A DNA stretch of 64,000 bases from Lepeophtheirus salmonis (GCF_016086655.4 NC_052143.2:29279886-29343885), one strand, 5' to 3'; shown: positions 11,092 to 22,799, counted from the stretch's first letter. A program made the numbers and translations. The notes: generated from the letters alone by a model not told the origin.

Positions 11092-11856
11092 GAATTGTTA
11101 ATTTAAATTGCACTGGACTGTCTTTCATTATGATGCCAAGTTTGAGCAAGATTTGTGAGCCAGTTTACTTGTAACAGCTGGATAAGTTGGTCTGTCTCAC
11201 TAGTGTTCCACAATTTCAGTTTTGGCTCATTTTACTCCCTCCATTCTGATGATTGTTGGCTTGTTTGCATCTCATACTCGTAGACCCACGTCTCATCACC
11301 AGTTATGATGTTTTCCATGAACGGTGGGTAGGAGTTTGAACGATCAAGCAGGTCCGAAGAGACTTGCTTACTCGACTGTTTTTGAAGAAAATTCAGCTCT
11401 TATAGAAAATACTCCTGTAGCGAATTTGAAGACAGAATGGTACGACTTTTTCAACACAATGTCCTTCACTGCGTCGATGTTCAGTTCTGTGGCAGTGGAC
11501 AAACGTCGTCCAGAACGTAGTATGCCTTAAACGATCTCGCTGCCTTCCTGGAAATCTTTCTACCGCTCATATGCAAGGGTTTTTGATGAAACTGATGAAA
11601 AAAAACTTCAACCGTCAGCACATGAAATTTCGTTCGCAACACAAAATTCAAGACAAACTCTTTGTTCAATAATTTTGTTCATTGTAAAAACCGAGGAGCA
11701 CTAGTGAGTTAGACTGACTTATCCAGCTGTTGCAAGCAAATCGGTATAAATATCGCGCTCAAACTTGACATCATAATAAAAGACAGTGCCACCGACTTAG
11801 AAAAATAATGTTTTTAAATCTAATCAGCGCGAGCGATTTAAATTAACACTTCCTGG
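11092..11856 (-). mobile_element. Internally deleted mariner element with long terminal inverted repeats
   Basis: Terminal inverted repeats occupy about 11092-11203 and 11699-11856. Shared words, read inward from each end, are GTTAATTTAAAT, CACTG..CTGTCTTT.ATTATGATG, CAAGTTTGAGC and AACAGCTGGATAAGT, closing with CACTAG. The right copy carries about 40 extra bases. Between them the - strand starts with an ATG at 11682 and reads EQRVCLEFCVANEISCADG, the N-terminal helix of mariner transposases. Later comes TGDETWVYEYEMQTSQQSSE, the block around the first catalytic aspartate. The frame then runs directly into the left terminal repeat, so the rest of the catalytic domain is gone. Frameshifts lie in between. 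It is a non-autonomous copy with ends that could once have been mobilised in trans. Confidence 0.75.
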
Positions 11857-12279
11857 TACTTTTTTGACAGAAGGTATACTTTCTTGTTTGATATTACACG
11901 ATGAGCACATGCTTCTCACCGTAGTTATTAAGCTTAATCTGAATTCCGATTTCTTTTCTTTTTAAAATATGACAAGCAAACCTATATATACATATGATTG
12001 TTGTTAAAAAATTAGTCATTTTCAGACTATAAAATAGACAATCAAACTTTGCTTTATTAATATAAATTATAGATGTGAGAAAAAGTATCTCTACTGCAAT
12101 TTCACGTTTATTTTCAAATTTTTTCTCACAAGTTAAAGCTTTTGAATATTTTTTAGGTTCTAATACGAGTGCTTGAAGGTTTTGATCAAGTATTGAGTTA
12201 TTTTGATTTCATTCAAGCCCATAATTATAATATAGTGTTTATAGTTCTACATTTTCCTATTTTTTTACTTCAGTATAAA

Positions 12280-12360
12280 ATTGCTTTCGAGAGCAAGTCC
12301 AGCAGCAAGTTTTCGATTGTAAGACCAAGTCAAGTCTCAAGTCCAAATCCACAACTCTGA
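12280..12360. repeat. Degenerate AAGTC-rich repeat
   Basis: The words CAAGTCC, CAAGTC and CAAGTCTCAAGTCC recur within 80 bp with irregular spacing. A much longer stretch of the same character lies at 42790-43225. Confidence 0.5.
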
Positions 12361-13599
12361 TACTCATTATACTATTTAAATAATAAAAATGTTAAATAAT
12401 TATTTAAAGGACTCAAATGTAATCTTAACTTATTTTTAGCCAAAATATCATTTTGGAAATACCCATTTGAGCCAGTTTCATTAATTGAGAATGGAAATTG
12501 ATGTGACCTTAAAGTGCAATTTGCAGCCAATCTAATCAATACAAAGATACTCCAGGTTCACTTTAAAGAAAAAATAACAAACAAGGTTTACTTTTAATGG
12601 ATGGTCCATGGAAATATTTTTTTTAATCCCTTAGTCACTACCCGTAAGCAACGAGCCCTCTTGTGTCCATGAAGCTTGAAATAATTTATTTAACCAGTTT
12701 GATAATTGAGGCCTAATGTTATAACAAATTGTACAATATATCTTTTATTTTTCTCCTTTTTCTCTCTCTTTGTGTCTATCTCTTTTCTTCTTCTCTCTCT
12801 CTTTGTTACTATCTCTTCTAGCAAGGACATACGAATTCTTATGTACTTTTCTTATGAAATCAATTCAAAAAGGGATTATATCCTAGAAATATTGTTGTGA
12901 CCTTATCTCAAATTGACAACGATATAGAGCGTTTTTGGAAAGGCTCATTTATTAAAATTAAAGTTCATATTTTTTGCTTTCCAATGAAATACTTTTAAAC
13001 ATTTTGGATCTATCTGTCTTGAAGCTATATGCCTCAGAATAAAAAACACCTACTTTCCACTTGAAACAAAGATAATTCGAGTTAAAAGTATGATTCAGAA
13101 ATTTTAAAATTTTGTATACATTCGGCTTTAAAATAGATTAACATAATTTGTCTCTTTCTTCAACATTGAGGGCTTACAACAGCTTTGAACCTTAAGAGTA
13201 GCCAAAAATAACAAAAAAATATATGGCCTTTTTCCGAAGGCTACGAGGCTATGAGAAAAAAAATTAGTCCATATTTTGAATCAGGGATCAAACTGTACTA
13301 AGTTGAACATATGCTGTTCTTGTGCATTAAAAAAAGTGTGATTTTGTTGGATAGTGTTATGCGAAATAATTGCAATTATAGTAGTCAGTAAGATTTTTTT
13401 TTCTTAAAAATTTGCCTATGTAAATCAAAATGAACCTCTCTCTCTCTCAATAAATACTTTTCAACAATTAATCCAATAATTTTATATCAAATATTTCTTT
13501 CATTCATATAAAGGGTAGAGTAAAATTCCCGCAACCATTTTGATTGTATATAACTTTATTCAAAGAAAAGAAAAGCATGTTAGGTTTTCAAAAAATGTT

Positions 13600-13990
13600 T
13601 ATTTGGTTTTTACATTGGAAAATTAGTTCGGCTAAATGGTGACGACGATTCGAAAATATACAAAAATCCTCAGTTTCACCAGACAACCTTAGGATTGTTT
13701 TACTGTACTCAACTCGTTGATTATGGATCCATCAGTAGCAATTTATGGACTAATTGAATTTTGTTTGGGAACATTTTTCAAAAATCGCCTTAAACTGCAT
13801 GCAGAAATTTGTAATTGAGAAGCATTTTTCGGAGTTGATGTTTCTGGATACTCTGCAACCCTATCGCGCACTAGAGCCACATTTTCAGTGTTAGGAAACG
13901 TATGTTGTCTTCTAAAACGAGGTCTGTCTGTTGTCGTACCGTACTCTCAAAAATTTGCATGCAAACGAAAAATTGTGGTTTTGTGATGCA
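13600..13990 (-). pseudogene. Tc1/mariner-type transposase fragment, helix-turn-helix linker
   Basis: On the - strand, in a frame that shifts once, the sequence reads RPRFRR, then NTENVALVRDRVAEYPETST, then NASQLQISA. This is the linker and second helix-turn-helix pattern of a large insect/crustacean group (GRPRT...ENI..VR..V...P..S.R..A..L.IS). The following bases to about 13600 weaken. No ends were found. Confidence 0.5.
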
Positions 13991-14832
13991 CTGGACAATT
14001 AGGATATCAAAATGGTAGCAAGACGTTTGTCCCACCTGTTACTTATTCTTAAATCCAAATGGTACTGAAACTGGCGATTGGTTAATTAATTAACCGTCTT
14101 CAATAGGGGTCCCAGGGATCTTTCTATATTTTTTATAAAAATAATCATCTTATTATGTATGTTTCCCAAATATTTTTCCAACTGTCCTAAATAATTATCG
14201 CGTGTAATAGGTCTTTTATATTACATCTTTTTTCTTTTTTAAATAAAGTATTTTAGAAGAAAGATAGTTATCTTAATGTATATTTAAAACATATTTTTTT
14301 CATATAATGATAAATTTTACATAATTTATTTTTACAAATGTAAAGCTTTATACAGATTTAAGAAACTCACCAAAATTAAGTTTTATTTACCGAGTAAATA
14401 TTTTTGCCTTTAGCTTAAAGTTTCAGAGTATCACAAAATATACTAAAAATGTCTAGTTCTTTGTATAGAGTAATAAAAGAACAGTACCTTGTGCAAATAT
14501 TTCTCATGTTCCTCTTTGTTTCACTATTTGGTTCATAGTTTTAATTTAAATCATACTGAGTTCTATTATTATTTTTCAAGTTATATAGAACTCTGATTTT
14601 GTTATTATCTTTTTTCATCCTATTTCGTATTATGGTATTGTTCAAAAAATGTGCGCACATTTAAATGACTCAAATATAGTTGTATTTACACATTTGCAAA
14701 CTTTTTAGTTCATGCTGTGAAGCAAATAATTTCCATTTATTCACCTTATGGTGAACACTTCGATACAAGATTATGGTACAAAAATAATAAAAAGACGCCA
14801 TAGTGATAATTATATTTTTTTTTTTTTTAAAG

Positions 14833-15071
14833 GACAAAGCAGTCTTCCCAAGGCCAATGATAGCCCAAGTCCAACCAACTCCACACTCTACTACCATCCA
14901 GCCCCACCTACAAAAGTCCAAATCGAAGAAATTGTCATAGTTTCATTTATTCTGATTCTCTGGTGTTGTGCTATATCTCTTTTCATTCGTCGATGGGGTA
15001 AAATCCGGATGCTTGTACCACATCAGCCTCCCTATGCAGAAGTCGTTCCGTCCGAAGTTGCTCCTACTAAG
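14833..15071 (+). CDS. Exon of a single-pass membrane protein (internal exon, C-terminal region)
   Basis: The exon follows a 14-base T tract (14815-14828) and AAAG, and ends at AAG before GTAAGATC. It supplies two bases of a split codon and then 79 codons. The peptide starts with a Ser/Pro-rich stretch holding one NST glycosylation sequon (about residue 15), then a membrane segment at residues 33-51 (IVIVSFILILWCCAISLFI), then RRWGKIRMLVPHQPPY. The basic residues right after the hydrophobic segment predict an outside N-terminus and a cytoplasmic C-terminus. It ends in phase 0 and joins the next exon without frame change. The ATG at 14748 that opens the raw frame lies in the intron and is not the start. 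Earlier exons, probably holding the extracellular domains, were not found in the window. By general look it could be the end of an Ig or fibronectin type III receptor, but I do not recognise the family. Confidence 0.75.
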
Positions 15072-15118
15072 GTAAGATCATTATTTTGAAAAACGGCTCT
15101 AATTAAGTATTTATATAG
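15072..15118 (+). other. 47-nt intron, GT..AG
   Basis: The intron begins GTAAGATCATT and ends TATTTATATAG. It is short and AT-rich and contains an in-frame stop (the raw frame from the first exon ends at 15089), so it must be removed for the reading frame to continue. Confidence 0.8.
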
Positions 15119-15847
15119 GTAGTAGTATCCGGATCTCGACGGGATCTCTCCAGCATTGATCCAAACCACCCAAACTTTACATCAGTCTGTAGCTCAAGTA
15201 ACTACTCTGCAACAGCAGCTGCTGTCAAAGCAGCAGGTATTGGCACGCAAATAGGAATTTTTGGCTACCGTCCTTGCAACGTCCCATCCACAACACCAAA
15301 TTCCACAGCAATTCTAATGGCCTGTGAAAGAGCAAGGATCTGGCGTGCAAGAACGCGGAGTCACCGATACAATGATAATGATGTTCGACAAAACAGTGTT
15401 CTGAGTGAGAATAATGCGGCTCATAATAAAGAGAAAAATTCATCACGTCTTTACTCAATGGATCCAAATTCTCGACGTGTTAAGAGCGCGCTGGATCTTC
15501 GAGAGTCTTTTAAAAATAAAAAGTTTACAGGGAACAACAATGGATATGTGGGTAATGGTTCGAATTCGTTCAATCATTACAACAATGAAGGTACAACGCA
15601 TAATAAATTAAATAAGCCATTTGGGTCGGATACTTCACATAAACAAAGGATTGTCATCCATACGAACGATTCTGAACAAGATGGAAGATTTCAAGAAGTG
15701 ACTGAGGACAAAGAAGCGGTTCCACCTGCTTCAACCATTGTTATTATATCAGGGGTTCGTTCTGACATTAAAATGTCAGTTTTAAATGATGGTCCTCCAT
15801 CAGAAAATAATAATATGAATACCATAACAAAGGACACACAAGTTTAA
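15119..15847 (+). CDS. Terminal exon of the membrane protein, cytoplasmic tail
   Basis: The frame stays open from the acceptor at 15118 through 242 codons to TAA at 15845-15847. The ATG at 15317 is internal and in the same frame, so it is not a separate start. The tail begins VVVSGSRRDLSSIDPNHPNF, continues with an Ala/Thr/Ser-rich part and a conserved-looking block IGIFGYRPCNVPSTTP, then a basic helix (ACERARIWRARTRSHRY). The last 150 residues are rich in Asn, Ser, Asp and Lys and look disordered, with an acidic patch and a hydrophobic TIVIISGV segment before the end. The size and balanced codon use stand out against the AT-rich surroundings. The tail most likely anchors or signals on the inner side of the plasma membrane, but no partner or motif was recognised. 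The - strand frame at 15225-15467 is a shadow. Confidence 0.8.
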   Translation, partial: VVVSGSRRDLSSIDPNHPNFTSVCSSSNYSATAAAVKAAGIGTQIGIFGYRPCNVPSTTPNSTAILMACERARIWRARTRSHRYNDNDVRQNSVLSENNAAHNKEKNSSRLYSMDPNSRRVKSALDLRESFKNKKFTGNNNGYVGNGSNSFNHYNNEGTTHNKLNKPFGSDTSHKQRIVIHTNDSEQDGRFQEVTEDKEAVPPASTIVIISGVRSDIKMSVLNDGPPSENNNMNTITKDTQV

Positions 15848-15866
15848 AAAGTTTTATAATATTATA

Positions 15867-15872
15867 AATAAA
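15867..15872 (+). promoter_or_regulatory. Polyadenylation signal AATAAA
   Basis: AATAAA occurs 20 bases after the stop codon of the membrane protein gene, in a short AT-rich 3' region. It fits the end of that transcript. Confidence 0.55.
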
Positions 15873-15899
15873 TATAGTATATATATACAGAGTAAATTA

Positions 15900-17100
15900 T
15901 TATTATTATTATTTTCTTTTTTTTGCTTATGAAAATAAGTTTGTAATATTTAGTGTCGATTAAATATTTCATTTCTACTATATGTAAAACAGATGGAACC
16001 TTAAATTCTACCTGTCTTATACTTAATTTATACTCATATATTTTTTAATTACAATAGATAATAAACTATGTTTTTAACAGAAACTTTTATGAAGGTTTAA
16101 TTTTTAACCAAACTTTTTAAAGAACCCTCCGTTAGTGAACGTCCTTTTTTTATGTAGTTTGTGAACTGGAGTAAAACGTTCAGGGACAAATAAAACTAAT
16201 TTTATTTCATAATACACAGTAGAGAATTACAAATAACGCTAATAAAATGTACAATTCCATCTATTGTGCAGTTATAAACATCAATTAAAATGCTTAAAAA
16301 CAGAAATCATTTATTATCATATTGATTAAATTTTTAATTATTATTAGAAAAAGAATATAATTTTATTTATAATCTTTTATTTTTATGAAATGTTATATAT
16401 TTTAAGATATTTTGGGTATCTAAAATTGCTTCATTCATTTGGATGAAGTAGAGTGCAATATTTCGAAAAACAACATATATAGCATTATTAGCAATGCAAA
16501 TACCTTATATTGAAAAAAAAAACGAAATATGTGAAAAAACAACAAGACTTAAAGTGAAAAAATTAATCGAATTCACGAAATCTTTATTTAAATTGTAAGA
16601 TTTAGAAATAATGCCAAGATAATACATCTTTACAATAAATATAAAATATGGTAAACTTATTTTAAAAGATATTTCAGGAGATTAAGAAAAGTTCCAGAGA
16701 TAAAATTTAACTATATAGAGATTTAAAGCAATTTTATAAAATTTAGGGCGCAGAAAATCCCATTTCACTTAGAAAGTGTAATATGATTAGGTATTTATTC
16801 TGGAAATACTTCCCCTTGAGTGTTTGTCCAACACCAAGGACTGAAATGTACCTTTAAAATATTATGTGTATCCAAAGTTTAAAAAATATATTTGTATTTG
16901 CCAAGACGTTTTGCAACAACAAAATTAGGAGTTTGTAGAAAGAAATTACAAAAATAATGAAGTTACTGTCATTTACAAAAGTTTAAGAACCCCCAGGAAT
17001 TTTTTTTATTTTTAGCAGAAAAGGAATTCACTTCGGAAATAATACAAAATATAACTAGTTTAGCTGTAATGAGGTGAAATATTACTAACACTTACTTTTT
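15900..17100. other. AT-rich stretch without recognised gene
   Basis: No coding signal or repeat was recognised. A (TTA)n-type microsatellite of about 12 bases follows the polyadenylation signal. Confidence 0.4.
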
Positions 17101-17138
17101 ACCCTTTTTGAATCAAATTAGATTGAATTTTATTGCAG

Positions 17139-17483
17139 GAACTAGAGGGAGATCTTAAACAATCAACTTCATTATGGCATTGTTTCTCGTGGACATTTTC
17201 CTTGAGCATCCTGTTCTCTTTTGTCCTTATAAATCCCAAAATTTTCAAAATTACTGCTGGGAGTATGAGCAGCTACCTTACTGCATCAAATATTTATAGT
17301 AAATTCGCGCTAATAATAGCCTTCTTCATGTTACGTCATTATTTTAGCCCTTTGAACATCAGAAAAGATTACTTTTTGCCCATTTTTGGAGAATATCAAA
17401 GACAGCCAGTATACGAGCACAATCTTTTCCTGCAAGCATCATTAGAGAACAGGTTGACAAATATAGTTGCTAGACCCAGTTGA
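17139..17483 (+). CDS. Uncertain ORF after a good splice acceptor
   Basis: A pyrimidine-leaning stretch ending TTTTATTGCAG precedes an open frame of 114 codons that begins ELEGDLKQSTSLWHCFSWTF and ends at a stop at 17481-17483. It has two hydrophobic stretches (about residues 18-33 and 57-71) and a more polar end containing FGEYQRQPVYEHN. No ATG begins it, so if real it is a terminal exon. It sits 1.3 kb past the membrane protein gene and could be an alternative last exon of that gene, a piece of another gene, or chance. I recognise no family. Confidence 0.25.
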   Translation, partial: ELEGDLKQSTSLWHCFSWTFSLSILFSFVLINPKIFKITAGSMSSYLTASNIYSKFALIIAFFMLRHYFSPLNIRKDYFLPIFGEYQRQPVYEHNLFLQASLENRLTNIVARPS

Positions 17484-17489
17484 ACATGA

Positions 17490-18290
17490 CACGTACTATA
17501 CTTGTACAATACGCTTTCATACACGTCAAAAAACGAATATTATTGAATTAGATTAAATGTCAGAGAGGGTCTTAAACTTTTTGCAAATGACTGCAGATAA
17601 AATTCTTTGAATAAAAATTGTAGTCATTCTATTCCTTGACAAAATATTTTGTGTTTTTACAAAACATCAATTTTCTACCAGAGGGATAGATATTTTGCTA
17701 TGTAAAAGAGTTGGTATTTGTTGGTCATATTTAAAAATTCAGGCAGAATCAGTCCCATAAAAAAAATCAGTCTTATTTAAAACACCGTCGACCAATCAAA
17801 AAAAAAAATATGAATGTTGCCAAATTGTAAATAGTCTTACAATTCTGTATAAAAAAATATTTTATATGGATACAATACGTATAAATAGGACTGGCAGAAA
17901 ATTGGTCGACAGCGTCAGATCGAAAAAGTCGGTGCACAATTTGAAAACGAATAGATTTTGGCAAGAGGTCTGAGATCTTGGACTCGCTACCAAAATTTAC
18001 CAATCTGCATCTAAGATAAAACTTTAAAAAAATTGGTCTCAGACAGAGTCATAACTTAATTTTATGAGGTGCGTCAATATAAAAGTAATCTTAATATAAA
18101 AAAAGAGACAATCCCAGTTTATTAATTTGCCTCTTCTAAACACGGAGCCCAATATTTCATTGAAATATATTAGTCAATAATATACTTTTTATTCAAATTT
18201 ATGGAATAAGATAAAATACAATTATCATGTTATTATTGTGACATTACTTATTGACTATATGAAGTGCAATTTTCAGCCTCTTATTTTTAA
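17490..18290. other. AT-rich stretch without recognised gene
   Basis: A 76-codon - strand frame at 17773-18003 shows no family resemblance and is probably chance. Nothing else was recognised. Confidence 0.35.
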
Positions 18291-18299
18291 ATATTAAAA

Positions 18300-19261
18300 A
18301 GTTACACTAATTATTTCATCATCAAGAGCAATCAAGAAGCAAAAAGACACCGCATCCTAGATCTTCTATATGCTGGAGTTGATGTGATGAAGATTATGGA
18401 CATTCTTAAGTTTTCTTGGAGCCTTGTTTTTAAGTTGTCCAAGATGAAAAAAAAAAGGCGAAAACTTGTCCAGGATTTTAGGAAGTAAAAAGCATAATTT
18501 AAAGAGGGATACAAAGTTCTTGTTAAGTTTGGAGAAGAATATAAAGGAGGATCCCACTGAATGAATCAGCTCGGCAACGACTTATATTTGGCTCCTAGGA
18601 CCATCAGGAGGCCTATAAAGCAAAAATTGGGATTAGTTTCTTCACAACGATCCCATGCCACCTTTCTGACAGAGGGCATGAAAGCCCGGAGGCTCGAGAC
18701 TTGCAAGAAAATCCTCCCATGGATCATGGCAAATGGTTAAATTTCCTCGGAATAGAAGATTTTCACAGTTGATCAATTCCACAACCACTAGAACGACCGC
18801 TGTCGCGCGGAAAACAAATAAGAAGTCCAAGGGGTTTTCCACACCAAATATCCGTCCTAACAATCGTCCTCGGCTTTATCGCCTATTTTGGGAAAAATAT
18901 TCCTCCGTTCGTTTTCACGGATGGACAGAAAACCGTCCAGGAGGTCTTCTATATGGACAGGACCTCTGTCACACTTCCGCCAAGTTCCAAAAGTTCTGCG
19001 GGGATAACATGGTTCGATTCTGGTCCAAAGAGATTTGGCCTCCTTTCTCACCATTTTTGAACTCACTGGATTTTTCTACATGGGGTTACATTGGAAAGGA
19101 AAAACAACAGGACCTCACACACAAATGTGGACTCACTGAAGTCCTCCATAGTAGCTTGATGGGACCACTTCTCAGAGGAGGAGTTTGTCCTCAACTCCTG
19201 CATGGCTTTCAGGGTACGTGGAAAGGCTGTGATTGATAATGAATGTGCTCACATTGAGTAA
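18300..19261 (+). pseudogene. Mariner-like family C transposase pseudogene, nearly full length
   Basis: The + strand starts with an HTH block reading ILDLLYAGVDVMKIMDILKF near 18358, typical of mariner transposases. The DDE core follows: FTVDQFHNH around 18762 with the first catalytic Asp, then a D-box area with FWSKEIWPPFSPFLNSLDFS at about 19018-19080 where the third acid should lie in SPDLNPLD (here Asp is replaced by Phe and Asn lies next to Ser). The end reads AFRVRGKAVIDNECAHIE with TAA at 19259. At least four frame changes and several stops make it inactive. A second copy with the same intermediate words lies at 30500-31230. The 167-codon + frame at 18733-19236 covers part of it in one frame; - strand frames are shadows. 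Confidence 0.75.
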
Positions 19262-19269
19262 AAAAAGTT

Positions 19270-20500
19270 TTTCAAAAACCTTGTGTACATGTTTTGTAAA
19301 CATAATTTGGTATTGCTCTCAAATCTCCATACATTTTTTGGAATCGTACAACATACTTATTTTTTTATACCTAGCGACATTGCTAATTATTTTAACCTCT
19401 CGAAGGAGAAAGTAATGCAGATTGTCATTAATTATTTATTATTTACATGTACCATGAGGACGTTTTCATTTACGTCTCTATCAATATTAAATACAACCAT
19501 TGGAAATCAATAACTGCAACTACACATATTCAGACTAATAAATTATTTACTTTAAAATTACATTCCCTAAAATGCATTTACGAGCACTTTTTGATAGTTA
19601 GTAATAGAAAAATGGTTCGTGCTCCTCAAAACCATAGTTTAATTGGTTAAAAGTATTTTGATAATTGTGTTCTTTAAGTAATAAATAAGTGGAAAGAATT
19701 TTTCAAGTCCTTATAAAATATTCAAATCACGTCTAAATTTGTAAATGTGATTATTAAGTGGATTCTTATAAATAACAAAGAGCTCACAATCCACGGCTTA
19801 TTTAATGCCCAAATTAATACTAGTAACCTAAGTATACAACATTGACCTTCCTGAATATTGATGCGTTTCAATTTTATGTAAAAAGGTGTGAATATTACTA
19901 TTTTGCTCTGTTTGTTAATTTAATTAAAACATCCTTTATAAAATTAATTGAAAAAATGACTTTTTGTGTCATATTTGGCAGCTGTAGTTACCATTCAAGT
20001 ATTCCTGTTCATCCATCAGTTTTTGCTTTTTAAAGGGCAGGTTTCCATAGATTTGGTTATATTTTTCCAAAAACACTGTTCAACAGTAAAAATTTATCAA
20101 TAACAGCATATGTTCAACTTATAACAGTTTGATCTCCTGATTCCAAATATGGCAATATTTTTAGTCTCTTAGCCTCGTGGCATTCAGAAACAGACAATTC
20201 ATATTTTTTTTCTATTATTAAGGTTCAAAGCTTTTTTAAGCTCCCGGTGTTAAAGATCAAATGTTTATAAATGCTTGCATCATACTTATAACTCGAGTTT
20301 TAAGAGGAAAAAAGTGCTTTTATTCAGAGGTTCATAGCTTCAAGAAGAATAAATATGCAAAAAGTTGAAAAGAACCTCATTTTATAGCTAAAGTCTAAAC
20401 TTTATTTCAAAAATTTAGCTCTCCCTAAAACGCTCAATATTGTTGTCAATTTGGGATAAGGCCAAAATTATTTCAAGGATAAAACACATTTTTGAATTGA
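19270..20500. other. AT-rich stretch without recognised gene
   Basis: Several frames of 60-76 codons occur on + but have biased, low-complexity composition and no recognisable family. No repeat or element end was seen. Confidence 0.35.
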
Positions 20501-20529
20501 TCCCGCAAAAAAGTCCATATATGTTCTAG

Positions 20530-20790
20530 CCACAGCTAGAAAAGAAAGAGAAGAAAAAAAGGAGGGGACAAAAATAAAAAATGTGAGATGGAATCCCTCC
20601 GGAAGTTAGAATCCCGAATTTGGGATCGGTGCTCATCAATGGAGAAGAGTGCAGAAAAGAAACCCTGGCAACGAAATCCCTGCATAACTGACCCTGGTCA
20701 GTAGGATTTTCTCTGAGTGTTCCATTGAATGCCCATCTTTTGGAATCCCTGACTCACTATGGGTCTTCAACGAGTCATCAGGTGTCCACT
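20530..20790. other. GC-richer island of unknown nature
   Basis: This patch has clearly more G and C than its surroundings, with words such as GGAATCCCT appearing more than once (near 20591 and 20740). No reading frame, tRNA-like fold or element end was recognised. It may be the remains of a repeat. Confidence 0.25.
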
Positions 20791-21759
20791 AATACTCATT
20801 AATTAATACAACATTCATAATTCATCTGATCACTGATGAGACTTGTTATTTATTAACTAGTTAATGCATTTACATAATTAGAACGAAGAAGTACACTCAG
20901 CACTTCACTTAATTATATTTACTAAACAATGAGCTCCTGACGTAAATATTATATTAGTTAATACGCGCAGTCCTTGGATAAAGACTAGAAAAAGCTAATC
21001 CAATTATCTACATATAATTTTTTTTCTTCATTGCCCTCCCCCCTAACACTTTTACGAAAAATATGTAGTAATCATACAATAAAATTATCGTTTTGTCAAA
21101 AAAAAAAAAAAATTAAATGTTTTAATTTTTAATTTATTTTAAATTAGAGTTTAAAAAAAAGGGTTGTTTGTTCAAATTTAGTCTTTTCCAACTCTATAAT
21201 AATAAAATTGTATCCCCCCCGAAAGAAAAAAACCACAACTTAGACGCAGCTTTGCCCCTCCCCTTCCAAATCCTACAGACGCCCTTAAGAACTTCAGCAT
21301 TATATAACCCCCTCCCCTAATTCCAAATACATTCTACTGCCTTTTCAAATTTTTGAAAATAATAATGGTCCGGACTGTTAGTGGGATAGGAGAATTAGCC
21401 TTCCCTACCTTAAAGCTAGTTCCATAACTGCTTGGGTACCTTTGTATCGTTGTTCATTTTTCAATGCATAGGAAATAGGGATGTTATTTAAAAAAATCAA
21501 ACAAAATCGAATTTGCCCCGAAGAGTAATATTGCTGAGCATTTTAAAAAGTTACCTAGGTCGTCAAAAACAAAGGAATACTGTATACGTTTACTTAAGAC
21601 TCGGGCTATATACAACAAAATCCACCTATACAATTCTTCCCAAACTACACCATTCTTCAAAATATATATACTTTCACATAAGTCAAGTAAACTGCTTTCA
21701 GAGTAGTTAATGTACGAAATACGAAGGAATAAGTTCTTTTACTGTATAAGTTAACTTTG

Positions 21760-21895
21760 TGATTCTGTTGTTTTGGCAAATCAGTTTTTTATTGATTCAG
21801 TTCTTTTGGTGATTCAGTTCTTTTAGTGATTTTAGTTTTCTCGTTCTTTGGATGAATCAGTCCTGCTGGTCATTCAGTTTATTTGCTAAGTTGTT
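21760..21895. repeat. Degenerate 17-18 bp minisatellite
   Basis: Units resembling TGATTCAGTTCTTTTGG repeat about seven times with drift. The clearest neighbours start near 21793 and 21810; later units read TGAATCAGTCCTGCTGG and TCATTCAGTTTATTTGC. Confidence 0.7.
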
Positions 21896-21899
21896 TAAT

Positions 21900-22790
21900 T
21901 TGCAGTCATTTGTGAGTCAAAGATGAGTGTGTACTCAAAGAAGTATAGTAATGTACTATCGTGCGTTTCACAAAAAGTTTATCCTCCCCCTAAATATATC
22001 CATAATAATAAAAAAATAACAAAAGGATAACAAAATAGAGTAACATACTTTTTCTATGGGTCTATGGTAAATTTACGGTACAATTCAACTAACAAATCAT
22101 GCAAACGATTTGGCTCAGTACATTCAATAAAGAGTAGTTCAAAAGAACAAATCATTCGAAAATGGCACAACATTAGCACGAGAGGAAGTTTACTGCGGAG
22201 GAATTAAATAAGAATGACGACAAGAAAAAGAAAATTCATTCTTCAGATTACCAATAAAAAAATGAAAAACGGTCTATCTAAAATATATAGACGAATTACG
22301 TGACTAAATTTACATAATTTATATTCTTAAATTATTTTGTATTTATATAAAAAGGTTATAAAAATAAACATTATACATTTATAGGGATCATTCAAACAAA
22401 CATCAGGATAATTCAATATTAGGAAATTATCATGTCAAATATAATAACTTGAAGATGTTATGGAGGAGCCTTCATAAAAGATCAATAAAAAAAATGCAAT
22501 ATCATATATTGAGGTCCAGAAAAAATTCCCCAGCTAACAAAATAAAAGATACCAAATAAAAAAATATTTATATATTTGGGTTTTAGTTTGAAAAAAAAAG
22601 ACCGTCTAAGACTGGAGACCAAATTGATTAAACCCCTTCAAAAAAGTTGGTTCTCAAACAAACATTCGGTCTAGCTCTGTCTTAAAGACAAATGCAGTTT
22701 AAATAAGTCCACATGAATAATTCGATTCGGATTCGTCTTAGCAAAAAATCGTTCTTGAACGTTTTTATTTATTTAAATATATATTTTTTT
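21900..22790. other. AT-rich stretch without recognised gene
   Basis: No coding signal or repeat was recognised. Confidence 0.4.
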
Positions 22791-22799
22791 AATAAGGAC

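Noticed and set aside
14748..14832. ATG-led start of the 113-codon frame
   Set aside because: It reads through a T14 tract and an acceptor, so it is intron sequence and not the start of the protein.
15225..15467. 80-codon - strand frame
   Set aside because: Antisense shadow of the terminal exon of the membrane protein.
20530..20790. Possible tRNA or SINE in the GC-richer island
   Set aside because: No A/B box pair or cloverleaf could be made from it.
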